Below, in pieces: positions 1 to 7,560 of a stretch of DNA of 64,000 nucleotides. The notes below the pieces were generated by a model. It did not search any database and was not told the origin of the DNA. It saw only the letters and a program-made list of their open reading frames with translations. Positions within the stretch are counted from its first letter, which is position 1. Each line of letters begins with the position of its first letter. This stretch comes from Dehalococcoidia bacterium (lineage in GTDB: Bacteria; Chloroflexota; Dehalococcoidia; Lucifugimonadales; Lucifugimonadaceae): contig JAJEGY010000019.1 in the NCBI GenBank assembly GCA_022819585.1, forward strand, positions 1-64,000. Direction: 5' to 3'. Both the position numbers and the translations under genes were made by a program.

Positions 1-550
1 AGAGGACGACCCCGGAGAGGGGTCAGATGCTGCGCAGAGCGGTGTGTCAGACCGCTAGCTTCCATATCCAGACGCGGCACGCGTCGCCAGACCGCGTGCT
101 TGGTCGTCGGCGCGGTGCTTTGGTGCACCGTTCGGAGTTCGCCGCCTTCCTTCGATTCACCCTCGCGGGATCCTCTCGCGCTGTAGCCTCCCCCTTGTGG
201 TGGACAAGGGTAGACGTCCGTCGGCTCCACGTGCGGTCTCCCGGCCCTTGGCACAGCATCCAAGTAGAAAAGATGCCTGCTGGCTCGCTGTGCGGCGCAG
301 GACTGCTGCGCCGCGCTCCGGGAACTGTGCCTCCCACGCTTCGGCACGGACCCTCGCGATCTTGCGACGGACTTCCGATCCGTCGTGGGACGCCACCAGA
401 GAACATGTAGACGCCGCGACTCTTCACGGCTGTTCGCCGTATCTTTTATGTCGATTGTTGCCTTCATGTCCTCACGCTTTCTCCCGGTGACCGTCTGGGT
501 CGGGGGGTCTGCACACGTCTGCGCAGCACTGTGTTCGATCCGTCGATCTG
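1..550 (-). ncRNA. Large structured non-coding RNA of unknown class
   Basis: Downstream of the minus-strand promoter lies about 550 bases of GC-rich sequence with an unusual density of hairpins. The 5' region (528-506) pairs with the 3' region (53-28): 11 uninterrupted pairs (518-528 with 28-38), a small irregular junction, then 10 pairs with one bulge (506-515 with 43-53). Inside are local stems at 426-440 (5 bp), 365-385 (7 bp), 327-347 (5 bp), 292-314 (9 bp), 192-210 (7 bp), 113-130 (6 bp) and 71-85 (5 bp). A GACCCC/GGGGTC hairpin at 8-24 may be part of a terminator cut by the window edge. Long frames are open on both strands, but their translations are Arg/Pro/Ser-rich and look non-protein. 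I checked for the conserved cores of RNase P RNA, tmRNA, SRP RNA and group II domain V and found none. The class is unknown. Confidence 0.6.
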
Positions 551-556
551 GTATCT

Positions 557-584
557 ATATTACTACGGATGTTGATGTTGTCAA
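557..584 (-). promoter_or_regulatory. Sigma-70-type promoter for the structured RNA
   Basis: Read on the minus strand, a perfect -35 box TTGACA (584-579) is followed after 16 bases by TAATAT (562-557). Transcription should start near 550 and run leftward. No convincing open frame or Shine-Dalgarno follows, which suits a promoter for a stable RNA. The spacer is one base shorter than the optimum. Confidence 0.7.
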
Positions 585-646
585 GCGCGTTTCTGTCTGA
601 ACGGGGATTGTTGGGGGTTTTGTGGGATTTTTAGGGTTTTGTTGTT

Positions 647-919
647 GTGTTGTTGAGGGATTGGTTTTGGGTTGTGCCGCGGCAACATCTTGAAGCGATT
701 GGGCTGACGGCTCAGGGTACGCGGGTTTACGAGTTGGAGGATGGGGAGTTTGAGGGGGTAGATGTTGTTGCTGGTCGGATTGAGGTTATGGGTGAGGTTG
801 TGGGGGCTACGGTGGTGATGGGGGATGAGGCGGTTTTGGGTAGGGTGGTTTTGGAGGGGGTGGGGAATGGGGCGACCGTTGGTAATCGTGACCTTGACGA
901 ATTGGCACAATGGGGTTAA
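647..919 (+). pseudogene. Remnant of a retropepsin-like (clan AA) aspartic protease
   Basis: The 90-residue frame resembles the C-terminal two thirds of small bacterial retropepsin-fold proteins: a VPRQHLEAIGL segment after the expected active-site strand, a beta-hairpin rich in Glu/Gly/Val, and an AVLGRVVLEG flap-to-end motif. The N-terminal part with the catalytic Asp-Thr-Gly is missing; an in-frame stop at 632-634 closes the frame upstream, and the position where DTGA should sit reads RDW. The last 20 residues do not fit the family, so the 3' end may also be frameshifted. The promoter of the next gene lies inside its 3' end. I read it as a decayed gene. The family assignment is by eye and moderately sure. 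Confidence 0.5.
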
Positions 920-922
920 GAT
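894..922 (+). promoter_or_regulatory. Promoter of a leaderless gene
   Basis: TTGACG (894-899), a 17-base spacer and TAAGAT (917-922) form a near-consensus promoter. Only six bases separate the -10 box from the ATG at 929, so transcription should begin at or beside the start codon. No Shine-Dalgarno precedes that ATG, which agrees with a leaderless message. Confidence 0.6.
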
Positions 923-928
923 TTTGCC

Positions 929-1633
929 ATGATAAATTTGCGCAGTTTAGAAGACAGCGTCAAGTTTTCGTACGCGCTAGTGCTCGATTACTCAAAGGAA
1001 CTGTCTCGTTCAGCGATCGCGGTGTCGATTTTTACGGTTGCCGTGCTAGCTGGCCTTTTGACGCAATTCCCGGTTTTTGGGTTGGCGATGGTCCAAATCA
1101 ACGTGGCAGAAAATCTTAGGAATCGCTTTTGGGCAAACCCAGCTACGTCAGAGTACCTCAAAGGCGCGATTTGGGATTTGATTGCGTTTGTCCTAGTTGT
1201 GTTCGTTATGGTTTACTTCGCTGAATTTTGGATTATCAGGACTTATTCCGCGCCGACAGTCAATTTCAGCCTAGCGTTAGATGCACTTCTACCTTGGTTA
1301 GAAATTCAAGTACTGACGCCCGTTGATGACGCGATTTCGATTTTCTCGGGAGAACCGTTAAACATCAATCCTAAACTTATCGGGATTTTGGAAGGGGGTA
1401 TTGCGCCGCTGTTTTTGTTGCCTGTGTTAGGTTGGATCGCTGTACCCTACAATCCTTGGTGGGTTATAAACGCGATGCTGATTTCAGCACTCGCTACGGC
1501 ACTCGTGATGTATGTCATGATGGGGTTGGGTGGCATCAATCTCTTCGTAGAGAAAAGGTGGCGAATAGCGTCATGCGTGCCAGATTTCCTTTTGAGTGAT
1601 ACAGCTATCAGATCTCGAAGAAAATCCAGCTGA
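929..1633 (+). CDS. Hypothetical multi-pass membrane protein
   Basis: This 234-residue protein matches no family I recognise. It has about four hydrophobic stretches (roughly residues 29-55, 80-103, 155-175 and 178-205), a short charged N-terminus with paired helical acidic and basic residues, and a basic tail (RSRRKSS), as expected for an inner-membrane protein with the tail in the cytoplasm. Its base composition is visibly more AT-rich than the housekeeping genes of the window, and it lies between a decayed gene and a repeat cluster, so recent acquisition is likely. A promoter with a -10 box six bases before the ATG supports this start and a leaderless transcript. Confidence 0.65.
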   Translation: MINLRSLEDSVKFSYALVLDYSKELSRSAIAVSIFTVAVLAGLLTQFPVFGLAMVQINVAENLRNRFWANPATSEYLKGAIWDLIAFVLVVFVMVYFAEFWIIRTYSAPTVNFSLALDALLPWLEIQVLTPVDDAISIFSGEPLNINPKLIGILEGGIAPLFLLPVLGWIAVPYNPWWVINAMLISALATALVMYVMMGLGGINLFVEKRWRIASCVPDFLLSDTAIRSRRKSS

Positions 1634-1639
1634 CATCAA

Positions 1640-2279
1640 GGTAACCGTGATGGTCCTCGGTTGGTATGGTGGATGTGCGTCGGTGCCGCGTCGTCGGCTC
1701 TGATGCTGGCGAGGTTGTTTAGTTGATGAAGTGAAGGGTAGGTTGTAATCGCGCTATAGTTATGCGCATCCCTTCGGTAATCGTGTTGCTGAGCCATAGT
1801 CTCCGCGAGGGGGCGTCTTTTTTTTGTTGGGGGTGGCAGTTCCGCTTGGCGGTGGGCCTCCCCCTGCCCCCTCCTGAAGGAGGGGGTGGATGGAGTACGG
1901 GCATCCCTGTGCACTCTGTTGTCGTACGTCTTGGGCTTGTGCGCGTCCCCTTGCGCTTTGTGAAGGGGGGTGACGGGTGGTGTGGTGGTTTTCGTGTTGG
2001 GTTGGTGGTTGGTTGGGGTTTCCCACCTCGGCGGGCATCCCCCGCGGTCTTGCTTCGCTCGTCCGCGCCCCCTTCGCTTTGCGAAAGGGGCGTACCCCCT
2101 TTGTCCTTCGGACATTTCCCCCACTAGTGGGGGAAAACCTTGGCCACCCGTCCTCCCCTGCCCCCTCACCCCGGCCCTCTCCCCCGAGGGGAGAGGGGGA
2201 TTCCTCTCCTCCCGTCCACCCTTGGGTTCCCGCTTTTGCGGGAATGACGGTGGTGGTGCAGGAATGACGGGGGTTTGGT
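1640..2279. repeat. Mosaic of palindromic intergenic repeats
   Basis: No gene is supported here. The stretch is a patchwork of GC-rich inverted repeats: a CCCCCTCCTGAAGGAGGGGG unit near 1867-1889, a CGCCCC(N)GGGGCG hairpin near 2067-2094, a TTTCCCCCACTAGTGGGGGAAA palindrome near 2115-2137, a CTCTCCCC/GGGGAGAG unit near 2176-2200, and a TTCCCGC/GCGGGAA unit followed by TGACGG near 2228-2251. The last two kinds recur elsewhere in the window (4.66-4.77 and 8.53-8.60 kb). Long frames run through the area only because the repeats lack stops. Confidence 0.75.
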
Positions 2280-4532
2280 TTAGATGGGGGCTATGTGGTC
2301 TAGGAATACGGGGCTGGTCCAGGCTTTTTCTTGGTTTGTTTGGGTTACTCGGACCCAGTATGGGTTTATGCCGGGTGTTGGGTTTTTGTCGGTGAGTGTG
2401 AATTCGGTTCGGGTTGGGCCTGGTTGTGGGGCTTGTTCGATGGTTGCTTTGCGGTCTAGCTGGCCTAGGTCTACGATTTTTGGGCCGTCGGTCAGAGAGC
2501 CTAGGGTTGTCGGGAGGTGGAGACGGTCGGCGGTTGCGAAGGTTATGCGTCGTGCGCCGTCTTTGCCGTGGTCGCTGTATTGGGAGCTTGCGATTACGTC
2601 GCTGGTGAGGGCGAGTTCGATGGCGGTGTCGGGGGTGCCTTCGATGTCTATGAGGAGGCCGCTTCGGTATCCGCATGTCCATGATTTCCATGCGACTGAT
2701 TTGTCGGTGGAGACTGAAAGGTGCGATCGAGGGCTGTCGAAGCGGACTTTTTCGACGTTTGTGATTGTGCCGTCAGCGATGTTGACGCCGCCTTCCCAGA
2801 CGACTCCTGAGTAGCTGGTTTCTCTGCTGGCGCCCTCCCATGTGACGCGGATGCGGTTGGGAGTTGCGCCGGGGGAGAGTTCTTCGGAGTGGATGAGATC
2901 GAGTCCGCGGAAGAGTTCGACGCGTTCCAAGGGGCCGTCGGCGAGGATTTTGACGGAGATTTCGGGGTGATCGGGAGATGAGTATTCGGATCCCATGAAG
3001 TGACCGTCGGCGGATACGGCTGCGACGATTCGGACGCCGGAAGTGGCGTATACGCGCCGCGCCTTCATGGCGTTTAGGATGCCGTCGAGGGTGAGGTCTT
3101 CGGCGTAGATGCCGGTCAGTCCGGCTTTTTGGTATCGGCGGAGCTGGAATCCGGGCTGGTCGTCGCCGGGGCGTCCGGTGTAGCAGTCGCTACCGCCGAC
3201 GAAGCCCATCTTGTATTTGCGCTCAAGGGATTCTTTTAGGAACCATTCGAACTGGCCGTGGGTCGAGGTGATCTCGAGGGCGGGTTCGATCTGTGGTTCG
3301 TGGTACTGGAGGTCGGCGGCGATTCCTCCTACGTGTGGGGTTACGACGATGTCGTGGTATCGGAACTCGGCGTGCATCTCCAAGACGTGAGGGAGATCGG
3401 TGTCGATGTCCCATTGTTCGAGGTGATCGGCGTGTGCTGAACGTCGGAGCTGCTGGTCGAAGCGTCGGAAGTAGACGTTGTGGTGACCGCCGCGAGGCGT
3501 GGTTGCGGACCATTCGTATCCGGGTAGAGGGACGAATCTGCCGGGGGTGTAGTGGTCTCGTTCGGCTTGCTGTTGAACGTCGTAAGCGGCGTTAGTGATG
3601 GCGGGGTCGTTGCGTTGGAAGCCTGCGAAGTGGATGCCGGCGACATCGCGAGCGTATTTGAAGAAGTCGCCGATTTTGTGTGCGTCGACGACCTGTCCGC
3701 CGTGGGGGTCGCCCCAGTAGAGACGGTAGTCGGGTGCGTCTTCGGTTGCGACGATGGGGTTGCTTTGTGATGTCAAACCGTTGTCGTCGTCTTGGACGGT
3801 TAGACGGTGTTCGCCGGGTTCGGTAATTCGGCATCCGTCGATCCAGATGACGCCGTTGGATGCTTCGTCGAAGGTGATTTGGTCGGTGTCGAGTGCGATG
3901 CCGGTGCCGCTGATGTTTACGGTGCCGCGGTACTGGCTTGCCGGGTTGCCCCATCGGTCTTCGGCTTTGATGCTGATGCGGAAGTCTTCGCCTGCTACGG
4001 CGTTTGAGGGTGCGATGGCTACTAGTCGGATGGCATTGCCGCCGATGATGGGGAGTTCGGGGAGAGTGCTGATGGGAATGAAATTGCCAGAGCCGTTGGT
4101 GTCGACTTCGATCCAGAAGTAGCGTCGAGGTTCGATGAATGTCTGGCTGCGAGAGCCGGGTCCGCCGCGTGACTGGTCGCCGTATGTGACGGTGAATTGC
4201 TCGCCTTCGGTCAGGGGGCGTCCGGTGTTGATGACTAGGACGGTTACGAGGTCGGGGACTTGAGTTGCTACCTCGGCGTCGGAAGGTGGTGTGACGGTTA
4301 GGTATTCGGCTGCGGTTGGATCGTGAAGTTGGGGGAGTCCCCAGTCGGTGTCGGAGTCGGTGCCGATGCGTACGATGCCACCGGTGTCTAGGCCGTCTGG
4401 TCCGACGGTGAAGACTAACTGCCATGTTCCGAATTGTCCGGCGATTACGGGATCGGGGTTGACGAGATGTGCGCTGCCGACGGTTGGACTGCTGCGTTCG
4501 GCTAGGCCTAGGGGGTCCATGGTTTCGGACAT
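2280..4532 (-). CDS. DUF3604 family protein (PHP-like metallohydrolase)
   Basis: This 750-residue protein has about 265 N-terminal residues of beta-rich, Ig-like character, including a segment with an immunoglobulin-like ornament (around 180-250). The catalytic-type domain begins with the WGDPHG signature (273-278) and continues with TPHVGG (398-403), STHG (423-426) and GGSDC (446-450). These His/Asp clusters are typical of DUF3604, a family related to PHP metal-dependent hydrolases and often found in marine heterotrophs. There is no signal peptide, so it is probably cytoplasmic. The ATG at 4532 is preceded by CCCGGAGC, a usable Shine-Dalgarno. The substrate is unknown; association with degradation of oxidised organic compounds is an inference. 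Confidence 0.8.
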   Translation of the reverse strand: MSETMDPLGLAERSSPTVGSAHLVNPDPVIAGQFGTWQLVFTVGPDGLDTGGIVRIGTDSDTDWGLPQLHDPTAAEYLTVTPPSDAEVATQVPDLVTVLVINTGRPLTEGEQFTVTYGDQSRGGPGSRSQTFIEPRRYFWIEVDTNGSGNFIPISTLPELPIIGGNAIRLVAIAPSNAVAGEDFRISIKAEDRWGNPASQYRGTVNISGTGIALDTDQITFDEASNGVIWIDGCRITEPGEHRLTVQDDDNGLTSQSNPIVATEDAPDYRLYWGDPHGGQVVDAHKIGDFFKYARDVAGIHFAGFQRNDPAITNAAYDVQQQAERDHYTPGRFVPLPGYEWSATTPRGGHHNVYFRRFDQQLRRSAHADHLEQWDIDTDLPHVLEMHAEFRYHDIVVTPHVGGIAADLQYHEPQIEPALEITSTHGQFEWFLKESLERKYKMGFVGGSDCYTGRPGDDQPGFQLRRYQKAGLTGIYAEDLTLDGILNAMKARRVYATSGVRIVAAVSADGHFMGSEYSSPDHPEISVKILADGPLERVELFRGLDLIHSEELSPGATPNRIRVTWEGASRETSYSGVVWEGGVNIADGTITNVEKVRFDSPRSHLSVSTDKSVAWKSWTCGYRSGLLIDIEGTPDTAIELALTSDVIASSQYSDHGKDGARRITFATADRLHLPTTLGSLTDGPKIVDLGQLDRKATIEQAPQPGPTRTEFTLTDKNPTPGINPYWVRVTQTNQEKAWTSPVFLDHIAPI

Positions 4533-4659
4533 TGGGGGCTCCGGGGGAGATATGGGACTGGCTTGTTCAGAGTTGTATTATGCGGTGGTTGTCCGGAGGA
4601 TGCTGATTTTGGTGTACGGCTTGATGGTGTTTTACCGTGCCCCACCCATTTGTCCGCCC

Positions 4660-4766
4660 CGGTCACCCTCACCCTCTCCCGCCAAGCGGGAGAGGGGAAT
4701 TCACCTTTGCCCGTCGGACATCCCCTCCTTCATTGTTTTTCCGATTTCGCGGAAATGACGACGAGG
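4660..4766. repeat. Composite palindromic repeat pair
   Basis: A CCCTCTCCCGC/GCGGGAGAGGG hairpin (about 4670-4697) is followed some 40 bases later by a TTCCG(N)CGGAA unit ending in ATGACG (about 4738-4760). The same two repeat types occur in the same order at 2.16-2.25 kb, so this looks like a mobile or amplified composite unit. It occupies most of the gap between the DUF3604 gene and the aldolase gene. Nothing else is evident from 4533 to 4812. Confidence 0.7.
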
Positions 4767-4812
4767 GCGGGTTTAGCATTTCGAGGGATGATTCCTGGGA
4801 GGTCAATGAATT

Positions 4813-5571
4813 ATGCGAAATGAGATGAAGCGGAAGTTGATGTCTGGGGAGCCTGCGTTTGGGGTTTCGGTGATGTTTCCGTCGCCGCATGTGGTGGATA
4901 TTGTTAGCCGGATGGGGTTTGATTGGGTATTGATCGATTGCGAGCATGGATCGATCTCGGTTGAGAGTGTGGAGTTGATGGCGATGGCAGCGGAGGCGGC
5001 GGGAGTGACGGCGATCGCTAGGCCGTCAGTGAATTCGTTTGAGGCGATTGGGCAGGTTATGGATCGAGGTGTGATGGGGGTGCAGGTGCCGCATGTGAAT
5101 ACGGCGGAGGATGCGCGACGGGCGGTTGAAGCGGTGAAGTATCACCCGGTTGGGACACGCAGTCTGGCGGCTGGGGTCAGGTCGTCTTCGTATGGTCAGG
5201 GGATGTCGATGTCGGATTATGCTGAGGTGTCGAATCGGGAGACGCTGGTTTGTGTGCAGATCGAGGATGCGGAGGCGGTAGAGAATATCGATGAGATTGT
5301 GGGGGTTGAGGGTGTTGATGTGTTTTTTGTGGGGCCCTCGGATCTATCGCAGTCTTTGGGGTATCCGGGGCGGTCGGATCATCCTGTGGTGCGTGAAGCT
5401 ATGGAGCATGTGTTTGGCGTGATTGCGGCGGCAGGGAAGGTTTCGGGGAGCGCGGGGGATGCTGGTGCGGCGGTGCGGTATCGAGAGTTGGGGGTTGGTT
5501 ATTTGTATACGCATTTGACTACGTTGTTGGGGTTGGGGGCGGAGGGATATTTGGGGGTGGTGAGGAGGTAG
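4813..5571 (+). CDS. HpcH/HpaI family aldolase
   Basis: A class II pyruvate-dependent aldolase of the HpaI/GarL type: these enzymes cleave 2-keto-3-deoxy sugar acids or 4-hydroxy-2-ketoacids to pyruvate and an aldehyde. The 252-residue length is normal. Visible family features are FDWVLIDCEHG (36-46) with the catalytic His45, the metal-ligand region VCVQIEDAEA, and FVGPSDLSQSLG near residue 175. A GGGAGG Shine-Dalgarno lies ten bases before the ATG at 4813; a nearer upstream ATG (4806) runs into a stop after five codons. No operon partner is adjacent, but the enzyme would fit downstream of the acid-sugar dehydratases found elsewhere in the window. Confidence 0.88.
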   Translation: MRNEMKRKLMSGEPAFGVSVMFPSPHVVDIVSRMGFDWVLIDCEHGSISVESVELMAMAAEAAGVTAIARPSVNSFEAIGQVMDRGVMGVQVPHVNTAEDARRAVEAVKYHPVGTRSLAAGVRSSSYGQGMSMSDYAEVSNRETLVCVQIEDAEAVENIDEIVGVEGVDVFFVGPSDLSQSLGYPGRSDHPVVREAMEHVFGVIAAAGKVSGSAGDAGAAVRYRELGVGYLYTHLTTLLGLGAEGYLGVVRR

Positions 5572-5662
5572 CATGGATCATTGCGGAGTTGCTTGACGTC
5601 ATGGTGAGAGTTAAGCCCGACTTCCAATCCGGTATCCATTATTGATTCAGGAATGATGAACT

Positions 5663-5818
5663 GTGCCCAAAGTCAGAGATGCGATTCGAATGATCGAACG
5701 CGATGGATGGCGTATGGTTAGAACTAGAGGAAGTCATCGCCAATATCGTCATCCCGAAAAACCTGGCACAGTGACGATACCCGGCAAGCCGCGTGACGAT
5801 TTGCCGCCGGGTACTTAG
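5663..5818 (+). CDS. hicA: HicA toxin, mRNA interferase
   Basis: A 51-residue frame starting at GTG encodes a compact double-stranded-RNA-binding-fold protein with the HicA hallmarks: a start helix MPKVRDAIRMIERDGW, then RTRGSHRQYRHP with the catalytic GSH histidine, and VTIPGKPRDDLPPGT near the end. HicA toxins cleave mRNA until neutralised by HicB, whose gene follows 41 bases downstream. The protein is slightly shorter than average but complete. GTG is the only reasonable start; it is not preceded by a strong Shine-Dalgarno. Confidence 0.82.
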   Translation: MPKVRDAIRMIERDGWRMVRTRGSHRQYRHPEKPGTVTIPGKPRDDLPPGT

Positions 5819-5859
5819 AACAGCATAATGAAACAGTCTGGTTTGAAGGAGTGAATGTT

Positions 5860-6084
5860 GTGAGATACGCTGTCGTAATCGAGAAGGCGCCCAGCAACTA
5901 CGCTGCATATGTGCCGGATTTGCCGGGGTGTGTGGCTACTGGAAAGACTGAAGAGGAAGTGTTGGATGAGATTCGGCAGGCGATTACATTCCACATCGAG
6001 AGTTTGAGGGAACACGGAGAGCCTGTGCCTGAACCACAAACGGTTGCTGCAGCGGTGGACGTGGGAGCATTGGCGGCGGGTTAG
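5860..6084 (+). CDS. hicB: HicB antitoxin
   Basis: A HicB-fold antitoxin of 74 residues: MRYAVVIEKAPSNYAAYVPD, then LPGCVATGKTEEEVLDEIRQAI, matching the partially degraded RNase H-like fold of HicB. It should bind and inhibit the upstream HicA and repress the operon. I place the start at GTG 5860, because AAGGAG (5846-5851) lies eight bases upstream; the alternative GTG at 5851 overlaps the Shine-Dalgarno itself. The C-terminus (after residue 60) is short and shows no DNA-binding helix-turn-helix, so this is the short type of HicB. Confidence 0.82.
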   Translation: MRYAVVIEKAPSNYAAYVPDLPGCVATGKTEEEVLDEIRQAITFHIESLREHGEPVPEPQTVAAAVDVGALAAG

Positions 6085-6102
6085 GATACGGTGGTTAGAC
6101 GT

Positions 6103-7560
6103 TTACCCGTCTGATCGCCGCGTCGCAGGGCGGATGCGCCAGTGTTGGGTTTGGTTTTCGTAGGCGTGGGCTAGTTGCAGGACGGTGAAGTCTGCGCGTT
6201 GTTTACCTACGATTTGGAGACCTGCCGGGAGGCCGTTGGGGTCGAAGCCTGCGGGTACTGAGATTGCAGGGAGGCCGGTTACGGTGATTGAGGAGCAGGG
6301 TGCCATCCACTCAAGGTAGTTGGTTAGTGGTTTGCCTGCTACTTCGGTTGGGTATTCTTGGTCGGCGGGGAATGGCGGGACGGAGGTTACAGGGAGGATG
6401 AGGTAGTCGTAGTTTGAGAGGAAGTCGGCCATGCGGGCGTAGAGTGCGGATCGGGCTTCTTCGGCTTTTTTGACGTCGAGGGCTGAGAGTTTCATGCCCT
6501 CTTCGGCGTTCCAGATGATGGTCTGCTTGACGAGGTCTCGGTGGTCTCGGATGTTTGCTTCGTGCTGGTGGGCGAAGATTGCGGCTCGTAGGGTGTGGAA
6601 GATGTCCATAGCGTCTTCGAGCGGGGGCTCGGCGTCTTCGACGATACATCCGAGGTCTTCGAAGATTTGGCGTTGGGAGTCCAGGGTTTGGGTGATGATG
6701 GGGTCGATGGGTGCTCCGCCGACGGTTCGGCTCCATGCGATTTGGGTGCCGGTGAAGTCTCGGTCCAAGGTTTGGGCGAAGACCGATGCGGGTTGCATTA
6801 GGGATGCAGGGACACGGGAGTCGGGTCCGGCTAGGGCGGTTAGTTGGAGGGCTACGTCGGCTACGGTGCGTGCCATGCCGCCGGTGACGGATTCGGAGGT
6901 GTAGCCGAGAGGTGCGGGGTATGTCGGGACTGTGCCGATGCTGTTTCGCATTCCGACGACGTTTGACCATGCGGCGGGGTTACGGAGGGAGCCGCCAAAG
7001 TCGGAACCCTGGGCGATGGGCATCATTCCACATGCGAGGGCTACAGATGCTCCGCCGCTGCTTCCTCCGCAGGTCTTGGTTAGATCGTAGGGGTTAAGGG
7101 TTGTTCCGAAGACTTCGTTGAAGGTCTGGGACCCGGCGCCGAATTCGGGGGTGTTGGTTTTGCCGATGACAATTGCGCCGGCTTGTTTGTATCGCTGGAC
7201 GGTCAGGGTGTCTTCGGTTGGGATGAAGTCTTTGAATATCGGGGAGCCGAAGGTTGTTCGGATGCCGGCGGTGGGTTGTAGGTCTTTGATGCCGACGGGT
7301 AGGCCGTGTAGCGAACCTACGTTGTCGGTGCCGTTTTTGGCTAGGGTTTCGTCGGCCTTGGATGCTTGGGCTACGAGATCGTCGCGGTCTAGGAGCGTGA
7401 CGATGGCGTTTACTTTGGGGTTGATGCGCTCGATTTGGTCAAGGTGAACTTGCATCACGTCGCGTGCGGAGATTTGGCCGTCTCGGATCCATGCAGCGAT
7501 GTCAGTGGCGGTTGAGAAGCAGAGTTCGGTCGCGGAGGTTGGGGGTTTGTTTACCACCAC
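6103..7560 (-). CDS. Amidase signature family hydrolase
   Basis: A Ser-cisSer-Lys amidase of about 485 residues, hydrolysing a carboxamide to acid and ammonia. The triad regions are visible: GIKD (Lys92), CGGSSGGAS (164-172, cis-Ser) and GSDFGGSLRNPAA (nucleophile Ser191). Substrate specificity cannot be read from sequence; it is not in a gatCAB context, so a free amidase is more likely than the aminoacyl-tRNA amidotransferase subunit. I choose GTG 7560 as start: it overlaps the stop of the cysteine synthase gene (GTGGTGGTAA) and a GGAAGGG Shine-Dalgarno sits five bases before it, which implies translational coupling. A longer in-frame extension reaches into the upstream gene. Confidence 0.87.
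   Translation of the reverse strand: MVVNKPPTSATELCFSTATDIAAWIRDGQISARDVMQVHLDQIERINPKVNAIVTLLDRDDLVAQASKADETLAKNGTDNVGSLHGLPVGIKDLQPTAGIRTTFGSPIFKDFIPTEDTLTVQRYKQAGAIVIGKTNTPEFGAGSQTFNEVFGTTLNPYDLTKTCGGSSGGASVALACGMMPIAQGSDFGGSLRNPAAWSNVVGMRNSIGTVPTYPAPLGYTSESVTGGMARTVADVALQLTALAGPDSRVPASLMQPASVFAQTLDRDFTGTQIAWSRTVGGAPIDPIITQTLDSQRQIFEDLGCIVEDAEPPLEDAMDIFHTLRAAIFAHQHEANIRDHRDLVKQTIIWNAEEGMKLSALDVKKAEEARSALYARMADFLSNYDYLILPVTSVPPFPADQEYPTEVAGKPLTNYLEWMAPCSSITVTGLPAISVPAGFDPNGLPAGLQIVGKQRADFTVLQLAHAYENQTQHWRIRPATRRSDG

Noticed and set aside
27-490. Long open frames on both strands in the left 500 bases.
   Set aside because: They have no start context or family likeness, are Arg/Pro/Ser-rich, overlap each other in all frames and lie over a strongly folded RNA with its own promoter.
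1-550. Identity of the structured RNA as RNase P RNA, tmRNA, SRP RNA or a group II intron.
   Set aside because: I looked for GAGGAAAGTCC, AGAA..GGCTTA, a GTTCGAC 5' end, an SRP helix-8 loop and a domain V hairpin and did not find them.
1636-2691. A 351-codon frame on the minus strand across the palindrome mosaic.
   Set aside because: The product is Arg/His/Pro-rich and low in complexity, overlaps the DUF3604 gene and arises from repeats without stops.
3592-4425. A 277-codon frame on the minus strand within the DUF3604 gene.
   Set aside because: It is an Arg/His-rich shadow of the real gene in another frame.
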